Part shown: in pieces, positions 1 through 5,182 of the stretch
How positions within the stretch are numbered: the first letter of the stretch is position 1
How the letters are laid out: each line of letters opens with the position of its first letter
Assembly (NCBI GenBank): GCA_003649715.1
Contig: QMSS01000107.1
Span: 1 to 5,182 of the forward strand
Direction of reading: 5' to 3'
DNA: 5,182 bases
Source of the DNA: Thermoplasmata archaeon
GTDB taxonomy: Archaea; Thermoplasmatota; E2; DHVEG-1
Translations under genes and position numbers: made by a program
The notes under the pieces: model-generated
What the model was told of the DNA's origin: nothing
Databases searched by the model: none
Seen by the model: only the letters and a program-made list of their open reading frames with translations

Positions 1-2
1 AA

Positions 3-971
3 ATACCGGAGCAGCCTCCTCTTCCCGGTGTTGACGCACATGAGTCGAGCAACATACGTTTTGTCCCCGAGCCGGGATTCACCATACGGCCGAAGAAGAA
101 CCGGCTGAAGGAAGGCTTCCTCAAAGAGGGAGAGCGAGAAACCGTACTTACGATTCCACCCAGCTCGGAGTATGATGAAACGTGTTTGCAGATCGGCCAT
201 GGTAAGAGGCCGAAAGTTCAAATGATCCTTCTTGTCGAAAGGGTTTGGTGGGCGCTCGGGAAGGAGGGGGAGGAACCCTCGGAATCGGAATGGGTGGACA
301 GACCGATCGTTCTCTCCCGGGAGGCTTTCGAAGCCACTTCCGAAAAAGCCCTTTGGTTGCGTTTTCCCAAGCGCCGTTGGGCCGACGGCGTCTACATTGG
401 GTTCGAGCGTTCAAGGAGAAGGCCCTATAGTTTCATGCGAGAGACGCTGGCCGTGCCGCTTCGCGAGTTCACCGACGCGGAAGCGGTGAGAACCCTCGAA
501 GAAGAATCACACTTGAAGGTATGGATCAAGCGCGACAAAAAGGAATACGAAGCGGTCATAGGCGTTCTCCGGGCCGTGCGAAAAGCACCCCCGAAAAAAC
601 GGTGGATTGGAAAGGGACGATACAAAAGCGCAAGAGCGACGGCGACGCTCCAATCCGGCTCAGGGGTTTTCATGGTCAACGGCAAGCCGGCGGAGGAGCA
701 TTTCCAATACACGCCGCCGAAGGGCAAAGCTTTCTTGCAACGTCTGTGCAGCCTTCCGGAAGTCCGTCGGCTGTTGTCGGAGTTGGATGTATCCATAGAG
801 ATAAAGGGAAGCAGTCCCAGAACATTGAGGCAAGCGAAGGCCGCGGCACACGCTTTGGCGAGGGCGATTATGAAATATGACACTGGCCTGGTGATTCCGC
901 TTAAAAGAGCGGGCTTCGGAGGTGTTAGGGTAGTTGAAGAGGACAAGAAGAGCAGGAGGAACCGACGTTGA
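3..971 (+). CDS. Partial protein of unknown function with a C-terminal ribosomal protein uS9-like domain
   Basis: The reading frame is open from the first bases of the window, so the true start lies upstream; 322 codons are visible before the TGA at 969-971. A shorter reading from TTG at 186 is possible, but the frame upstream of it is protein-like and unbroken and I see no start signal there. Visible residues 1-180 look beta-rich, with alternating hydrophobic and charged stretches such as VERVWWALG (78-86), VYIGFERS (130-137) and MRETLAVPLREF (145-156). I recognise no catalytic motif, signal peptide or membrane segment. A basic linker (about 181-201, with KAPPKKRW) leads to a uS9-like domain at 202-322. 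The gene overlaps the downstream giant helicase by a TTGA junction, which implies a shared operon and probably a shared function. By layout it takes the place of the accessory protein of a defence helicase (compare DruH of type III Druantia), but I cannot show homology to DruH. The biochemical function is unknown. I am confident that it is a real gene and much less sure of its role. Confidence 0.88.
   Translation: MPEQPPLPGVDAHESSNIRFVPEPGFTIRPKKNRLKEGFLKEGERETVLTIPPSSEYDETCLQIGHGKRPKVQMILLVERVWWALGKEGEEPSESEWVDRPIVLSREAFEATSEKALWLRFPKRRWADGVYIGFERSRRRPYSFMRETLAVPLREFTDAEAVRTLEEESHLKVWIKRDKKEYEAVIGVLRAVRKAPPKKRWIGKGRYKSARATATLQSGSGVFMVNGKPAEEHFQYTPPKGKAFLQRLCSLPEVRRLLSELDVSIEIKGSSPRTLRQAKAAAHALARAIMKYDTGLVIPLKRAGFGGVRVVEEDKKSRRNRR
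606..968 (+). other. uS9-like (ribosomal protein S9 family) domain within the upstream CDS
   Basis: Visible residues 202-322 of the upstream protein align by eye with the whole length of bacterial S9 in the correct order. GKGRYKSARA (203-212) corresponds to the S9 start GxGRRKxxxA. GSG (219-221) and VNGKPAEEHF (225-234) correspond to GxGxxxVNxxxLExYF. LDVSIEIKG (261-269) corresponds to the LDxxxxVxG strand. QAKAAAHALARAIMKYD (277-293) corresponds to GQAGAIRHGIxRALxxYD. LKRAGF (300-305) and RVVEEDKK (309-316) correspond to LRKAGF and RxVERKK. The protein ends with SRRNRR. Canonical S9 is about 130 residues; this copy is about 121 and lacks the QFSKR-type end that contacts P-site tRNA. The GGG turn is GSS and the first G of GQAG is R. 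S9 folds as a ribosomal S5 domain 2-like unit, a fold shared with several nucleic-acid-associated proteins. Homology is my reading of the sequence; an RNA- or ribosome-binding role is inference. Confidence 0.8.
954..960 (+). promoter_or_regulatory. Strong Shine-Dalgarno for the helicase gene
   Basis: AGGAGGA ends seven bases before TTG at 968, which is close to ideal spacing. It lies inside the last codons of the upstream gene, in the region coding for its basic tail, and it decides the non-ATG start of the helicase. With the TTGA stop/start overlap it points to coupled translation of the two proteins. Confidence 0.85.
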
Positions 972-3900
972 ATCCGGTAGAACTGGCGAAGAAAATAGAA
1001 GAGAGATACCGACGCTACTTGAAGACTACCTTCTACTTCAAGGATCCGGAGCTCAGAAAGTCTTTTGAAGAAGAGCTGGACACGGACCGGTTGAGTAAAG
1101 GGCCGTATCTTGAGGCTACGCCGGTTTTCAAACGAGGTCGAACTCCCAAAACGCTGTTTCGGGATCTTCTCCAATCCGAAATCGACGAAGGATTCCTTCA
1201 GGCCGTTCAGGGAGACAGGCCTCTCTACCGGCATCAAGAGAACGCTGTCCAAAAGGTCTTTCACAATGAGAACGTTGTCGTCGCCACCGGCACCGGCAGC
1301 GGGAAGACGGAAGCATTTCTCCTCCCAATCCTGCTTCACCTATATCAGGAATTCACAGCCGGTGTTTTGGGGCCGGGAGTGCGGGCCTTGGTCCTCTACC
1401 CGATGAATGCGTTGGCCAACGACCAGCGCGATCGTCTGGGTGATATATGCAAACGCCTGAAAGATGCCGACTCACCGTTCAGGTTTACTTTCGGACGGTA
1501 CATTGGAGAAACCCCGGAGGACGAAAGCGACACATCCCGCCACGCGCGGGATCATCTGGCTAAGCGCGAGAAAGATGATTGGTCCATTATTGAAAATGGA
1601 AGTGTCGTTCATGGGGAGATGGTCCTGCGAAAGGAGATGCGGGAAGCACCTCCTCACATCCTTCTCACCAACTATTCCATGCTGGAATATCTTCTGCTCC
1701 GCCCCGCCGATAGTCCTCTCTTCGACGGCGATAGTGCGCGGTGGTGGAAGTTCATCGTGCTTGATGAGGCCCACCAGTACCGAGGGACCCAGGGCGCGGA
1801 AATGGCGATGCTCTTGAGACGCCTCAAGCAAAGGCTTAGAGAGGGAGGATGCACGGAGCCCCTCAGGTGTATCGCGACCAGCGCCACACTGATGGGAGAA
1901 GAACGCGACAAAACCGCCGTCGCCGGATTCGCCGAGAACCTCTTCGGAGAGCCCTTCCGTGAAGAAAACGTAGTGCTGGGCGAGGTAGAGCCGATCCCCA
2001 TTTCCCGTAGAGGAAAACTCGAGGCAGAGGACTACGACGTTTTGCGGAAGTCCTTGGAAAACGAAGAGGGAAATGTCGACGTACTGTCTCGGATGGCGGA
2101 AAAAGTCGGTGTTTCCTTCTACAAAGATGCCACCTTGCAGGAAAAAATCGGCCTATTGCTTCGGGAAGACTCCCGGGCGACCGCCCTTCGCCGTCTTATC
2201 ACTGCCGAGCCCAAGCCGGTCCAGGAAGTAGCCGAGTGTATATTCCCCGAAATTCCGGCGGAAGACCGGGTGCCGGCTCTTTCCGGCCTGGTGGATATCC
2301 TTCTCCGATCTGAAGACCCCGACACGCGTACTCCCTTGCTGTCGGCTCGTTATCACTTGTTCCTCCGTGCTCTTGAAGGGGCATTCGTCTCCTATCGGCC
2401 CTGGAAAAGAGTCTTCCTCAAACGCAAGAAGGAGGGAACGGCCTTTGAAGTCGCCTTGTGCAGAGAATGCGGGCAACATTATTTCGTGGCCCAGAAAAAC
2501 TTGGGTGCGAAAGATGCCAAGGGGATCCAGGAAGCCATTCGCGATCCCAACGATCTCGATTTCGGCGCCAGTTTCCTTCGTCCGATTGAGGAAAGAGATG
2601 GGCTCGACGAGGAGGACGACGATCCAAAGGACAAAGCACTTTTCTATCTCTGCGTCCAATGCGGCAAAGCCCGTGAAGCGCGAAGGGGCAAACCTCGGTG
2701 CGGACATGACGATTTCATACTCGTCCGAAAAGAAGAGCCTCCCGATGACGAGGATCGGGCGGATCAACTGGCGAAATGCGGTGCTTGCGGCTACACGGCT
2801 TCAGGTCGGGATCCCGTAAGGGAGGTTGTGCACGGGACGGACGGACCACACGCCGTCATTGCGACCACCCTTTTCGAAAACCTTCCGGAAGGGAGGAAGA
2901 AGATACTCGCCTTTGCCGACGGACGCCAGGCGGCGGCGTTTTTCGCATGGTACCTCGAGGATTCCTATCAGAGCATCCTGAACCGTAACTTCCTCTTGAA
3001 TGTGGCCCGGAAGTTGGTTCCCGGCACGAAAGAAGGGGTGTCTCTCCGAGTATTAGCAAAAGAAATGCGGAGTCTCTTCCGGGGGAAAAATGAAGAAAAA
3101 CGCAAGAAGGCATGGCGGGCTTTATATCGGGAGTTCTTGACGGACGAGCCGAGAATATCGCTCGAAGGGGTGGGATTGATCCGATGGACCATAAAATGGC
3201 CCGAATGGATCAGTATCCCGGAAGTGCTCAAGAACCCTCCGTGGTCGTTGAACGAGCGACAGGCTCGTGACTTGCTCTTCATCTTGTTCGACACGATGAG
3301 GGCCGATAGGGCGGTAGAACTGCGCAGCGGCGAAAAGGCTTTCCTGAATTGGAGCGATCTGGAACTGCGATCTCACCAGATGCGCTTTCGAATAAGCCCG
3401 CCGAGAAAGGACAAAACCGTCCGTTCTTGGGATGGAAGGCAGGGGAAAAGAGCCCGATTTCTGGCCAAATTGCTCAAGAGGATAAGGGAAGGCGTATCCG
3501 ACGAGGAAGCCGTTGCAAAGGCCGAAGAAACTCTCAGGGAGATTTGGGCCTGGGTCAACAAATGTGAGAGAGATGTTCCCAGGGAGAATAAGCTATTGGT
3601 GCCGGTAAATAATGAGAAAAGGATCAACCCTGATTGGTACAGACTACGCCTTGTCGAGGATGACCAAACGGTTTATCAATGTGAGGTTTGCGGGCGCCTT
3701 CAAACGGTCTCCGTCCACGACGTCTGCCCGAGACACCGATGTCCGGGCAGGCTCAGGCCCACCAGAGTCCGAGATTTGGAGCCCAATCATTACCGCTTGC
3801 TGTATGAATCCGACCTTCCCGGGAACCTCCGAGTCGAAGAGCACACCGCGCAACTCGAAAAAGAGAGAGCCCGGGAAATACAACAAGACTTCAAAGAGGG

Positions 3901-5182
3901 CAGGGTACATGTCCTCAGTTGTTCCACCACCTTCGAATTAGGGGTGGATTTGGGCGACTTGGATACGATCTTTCTGCGCAATGTTCCACCCGAATCCTTC
4001 AACTACGCGCAGCGGGTGGGACGAGCAGGCCGGCGTAGACGTTACCCCGGCTTTTCGGTTACCTACTGTCGTCGTTCGCCACACGATCTGTATCACTTCG
4101 CCGAACCCGAGCGAATGCTCAAGGGAAAAGTGCGTCCGCCGCTGCTGAGTTTGCGAAACGAGAAAATCATCACGCGCCACATCACGGCGGTGGCGCTTTC
4201 TTGTTTCTTCAGAGATTATCCGAAAAAGTTCAAATCTGTCGGGAACCTATTCGAGAACCTGGAAAACCCGACGGGAACGACCTGCTTCAAAGAATATCTC
4301 CGACGCCGGAAGCATGCGATAGAGAGCTCCCTTCGATCTGTTGTGCCTTCGGGTGCGTTTGAGAAGGTCGGCTTGAGTGATGATAGTTGGATCGAGAGGA
4401 TAGCAGGTCCCGAAAGCCGTTTCGCCATCGCCGAGGCCGAAGTATCCTCGGATTACACCGCCGTCAAACGACTTGAGACTAAAGCCAAAGAAGAGAAAAA
4501 AGACAAAACAGCTGAATGGGCTGTTTCACGGGCGAATACTATCTCCAGCGAAGACGTGCTTTCCTTTTTGTCGCGGAAGGCCGTGATTCCCAAGTACGGC
4601 TTTCCTGTGGACGTGGTGGAATTGGACACCCAGAAAACAGGTGATCATGAGTCATCCCAGGTTTCCTTGCAGAGGGACCTCAGCATAGCCATTTCCGAGT
4701 TCGCGCCTACGAACAAACTGGTGGCCAACAAGAAGATGTGGACGTCTTACGCCCTCAAGAAGGTGCCCGAGAAGGAATGGCCTCGCAAGCATTACATACG
4801 GAGCCCCCGATTCAAACAATGGGGCCCTGGCGAAGAGGGCCGCGAAGCCTCCTCGAGGGACATTCGCAATCCCCGCGAATATGTGGTTCCTATCTTCGGG
4901 TTCACGACCAGCCGGGAGAGCAAGCCTGAAGAGCCCAGGTCAAAGCCTCGCAGACTATTGACGACGCGCCCCTATTTCGTCTGCACGGAAGGAACCCCTC
5001 CCGGAAAAATCGAACTTCCCGACGAGCGAACCAACCTCATCACCATTACCAAGGCCTCTCCGGGTAAGATGGTGGTGTTGTGCGAAGGCAAACAGGAGAA
5101 GGGATTCTACATATGCGAGAGGTGCGGAGCGGGCTTCAGAAAGAGGGTCAACAAGCATAAAACCCCCTTGGGCGAAAGATGC
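968..5182 (+). CDS. Giant DEAH-box helicase of the YprA/DUF1998 type, 3'-truncated by the window (candidate DruE-like)
   Basis: At least 1405 codons are open to the window edge with no stop. TTG at 968 is the best start: it has a strong Shine-Dalgarno, the frame is closed by TGA at 935-937, and the first in-frame ATG (1403) would remove Walker A. RecA1 has RHQ (88-90), Walker A GTGSGKT (108-114), YPMNAL (144-149), TNYSMLEYLLLRP (234-246), DEAH (266-269) and SAT (305-307). A long insert follows with Cys pairs at 498/501, 562/565 and 604/607 plus C578 and H580. RecA2 starts with FADGRQ (649-654), is split by a second insert with C905, C908, C920 and C925, and resumes with STTFELGVD (986-994) and QRVGRAGR (1015-1022). 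YGFPVDVVEL (1210-1219) and RDLSIAISEFAP (1236-1247) are typical of DUF1998-type proteins. The frame ends in C1383, C1386, H1397 and C1405, probably a zinc site. The expected activity is ATP-driven translocation or unwinding of nucleic acid in the cytoplasm. It is much longer than MrfA/YprA (about 750 residues) and fits large defence helicases such as DruE; DpdJ-like or other DUF1998 systems remain possible. Family certain, system uncertain. Confidence 0.95.
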   Translation, partial: MNPVELAKKIEERYRRYLKTTFYFKDPELRKSFEEELDTDRLSKGPYLEATPVFKRGRTPKTLFRDLLQSEIDEGFLQAVQGDRPLYRHQENAVQKVFHNENVVVATGTGSGKTEAFLLPILLHLYQEFTAGVLGPGVRALVLYPMNALANDQRDRLGDICKRLKDADSPFRFTFGRYIGETPEDESDTSRHARDHLAKREKDDWSIIENGSVVHGEMVLRKEMREAPPHILLTNYSMLEYLLLRPADSPLFDGDSARWWKFIVLDEAHQYRGTQGAEMAMLLRRLKQRLREGGCTEPLRCIATSATLMGEERDKTAVAGFAENLFGEPFREENVVLGEVEPIPISRRGKLEAEDYDVLRKSLENEEGNVDVLSRMAEKVGVSFYKDATLQEKIGLLLREDSRATALRRLITAEPKPVQEVAECIFPEIPAEDRVPALSGLVDILLRSEDPDTRTPLLSARYHLFLRALEGAFVSYRPWKRVFLKRKKEGTAFEVALCRECGQHYFVAQKNLGAKDAKGIQEAIRDPNDLDFGASFLRPIEERDGLDEEDDDPKDKALFYLCVQCGKAREARRGKPRCGHDDFILVRKEEPPDDEDRADQLAKCGACGYTASGRDPVREVVHGTDGPHAVIATTLFENLPEGRKKILAFADGRQAAAFFAWYLEDSYQSILNRNFLLNVARKLVPGTKEGVSLRVLAKEMRSLFRGKNEEKRKKAWRALYREFLTDEPRISLEGVGLIRWTIKWPEWISIPEVLKNPPWSLNERQARDLLFILFDTMRADRAVELRSGEKAFLNWSDLELRSHQMRFRISPPRKDKTVRSWDGRQGKRARFLAKLLKRIREGVSDEEAVAKAEETLREIWAWVNKCERDVPRENKLLVPVNNEKRINPDWYRLRLVEDDQTVYQCEVCGRLQTVSVHDVCPRHRCPGRLRPTRVRDLEPNHYRLLYESDLPGNLRVEEHTAQLEKERAREIQQDFKEGRVHVLSCSTTFELGVDLGDLDTIFLRNVPPESFNYAQRVGRAGRRRRYPGFSVTYCRRSPHDLYHFAEPERMLKGKVRPPLLSLRNEKIITRHITAVALSCFFRDYPKKFKSVGNLFENLENPTGTTCFKEYLRRRKHAIESSLRSVVPSGAFEKVGLSDDSWIERIAGPESRFAIAEAEVSSDYTAVKRLETKAKEEKKDKTAEWAVSRANTISSEDVLSFLSRKAVIPKYGFPVDVVELDTQKTGDHESSQVSLQRDLSIAISEFAPTNKLVANKKMWTSYALKKVPEKEWPRKHYIRSPRFKQWGPGEEGREASSRDIRNPREYVVPIFGFTTSRESKPEEPRSKPRRLLTTRPYFVCTEGTPPGKIELPDERTNLITITKASPGKMVVLCEGKQEKGFYICERCGAGFRKRVNKHKTPLGERC
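2459..2788 (+). other. Cys-rich insert (probable zinc-binding module) between the two helicase lobes
   Basis: Within the helicase, residues 498-607 carry CRECG (498-502), CVQCG (562-566), C578 with H580, and CGACG (604-608). An acidic stretch, DEEDDD (547-552), lies between the first two pairs. Four paired or near-paired knuckles over about 110 residues suggest one or two structural zinc sites. The insert sits between SAT of RecA1 and FADGRQ of RecA2. Zinc binding is inferred from the Cys pattern, and the role is unknown; DNA gripping or partner docking are both plausible. Confidence 0.7.
3680..3742 (+). other. Second Cys cluster, inside the split RecA2 domain
   Basis: Residues 905-925 of the helicase read CEVCG, then C920, H923 and C925 within VCPRHRCPG. 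Four cysteines spaced 2, 11 and 4 residues apart make a compact probable zinc ribbon. It lies about 60 residues before STTFELGVD, at the end of the ~330-residue insert that splits RecA2. Zinc binding is inferred from spacing only. Confidence 0.7.
4562..5182 (+). other. DUF1998-type C-terminal region of the helicase, incomplete
   Basis: From residue 1199 the helicase carries FLSRKAVIPKYGFPVDVVEL, then LQRDLSIAISEFAPTNKLVA, a pair of signatures I associate with DUF1998-containing helicases such as MrfA and with DrmB. The region ends at the window edge with YICERCG, then H1397 and C1405, which looks like the first part of the Cys/His zinc site common at this end of the family. In MrfA the C-terminal domain binds zinc through cysteines; whether the same holds here needs the missing 3' end. 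Confidence 0.75.

Noticed and set aside
186..971. A stand-alone 261-codon gene starting at TTG 186
   Set aside because: The frame is open and protein-like back to position 3 and no Shine-Dalgarno is evident before 186, so the gene most likely begins upstream of the window.
606..971. A true rpsI gene for ribosomal protein S9
   Set aside because: The domain is fused in frame to a long N-terminal region, lacks the QFSKR tail, has a changed glycine loop, and has no L13 gene beside it.
425..1339. A 304-codon open frame on the minus strand
   Set aside because: It lies opposite the uS9-like domain and the helicase N-terminus, crosses the junction of two well-supported genes, and its translation shows no recognisable family motif.
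2153..2767. A 204-codon open frame on the minus strand
   Set aside because: It is antisense to the helicase inter-lobe region, whose plus-strand frame has clear Cys motifs and continues without a stop. It looks like a chance frame.
968..5182. MrfA/YprA repair helicase or DISARM DrmB
   Set aside because: MrfA is about half this length without the large inserts, and DrmB has DUF1998 but not the full helicase motif set seen here.
1..5182. CRISPR arrays, tRNA or rRNA genes, insertion sequences, terminators or promoters
   Set aside because: I saw no direct repeat array, RNA-gene signature, transposase motif or stem-loop with a T-run. Coding sequence fills the window.

Overview
The window reads as bacterial (or possibly archaeal) accessory DNA, taken up entirely by two tightly coupled plus-strand genes. 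Both run off the window: the first is cut at its 5' end and the second at its 3' end. There is no intergenic DNA, RNA gene, mobile element, CRISPR array or housekeeping neighbour. I cannot name the organism. By eye the DNA is moderately GC-rich, arginine is coded by a mixture of CGN and AGR codons, and the second gene starts with TTG behind a strong Shine-Dalgarno sequence.

Region 1 (positions 1-971) holds the 3' part of a gene of unknown function, with 322 codons visible. The first ~180 visible residues look beta-rich and match no family I can name. A short Lys/Arg/Pro linker leads to the last ~121 residues, which read collinearly as a divergent copy of ribosomal protein uS9 (bacterial S9, rpsI). 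The match includes GSG/NGKP.EE.F, the QA..A.HALARAI..YD helix, LKRAGF, RVVE..KK and a basic end. The C-terminal tail that reaches the P-site tRNA in real S9 is missing, and the glycine loop is altered. This looks like a ribosomal domain recruited to another job.

Region 2 (968-5182) holds at least 1405 codons of a very large superfamily 2 helicase of the YprA/DUF1998 type. It carries a complete motif set (Walker A, YPMNAL, DEAH, SAT, FADGRQ, STTFELGVD, QRVGRAGR), two long inserts with Cys clusters, the YGFPVDVVEL signature of DUF1998-type proteins, and the start of a C-terminal zinc site at the window edge. Its TTG start overlaps the stop codon of region 1 (TTGA), with AGGAGGA seven bases upstream, so the two products are probably made together.

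Giant DUF1998 helicases paired with a large protein of unknown function are typical of antiphage systems; Druantia (DruE, with DruH in type III) is the closest layout I know. My working view is that this is a two-gene, defence-type helicase operon whose partner protein carries an uncommon uS9-like domain. The defence role is inferred from family and gene layout; the domain and motif readings come from the sequence.
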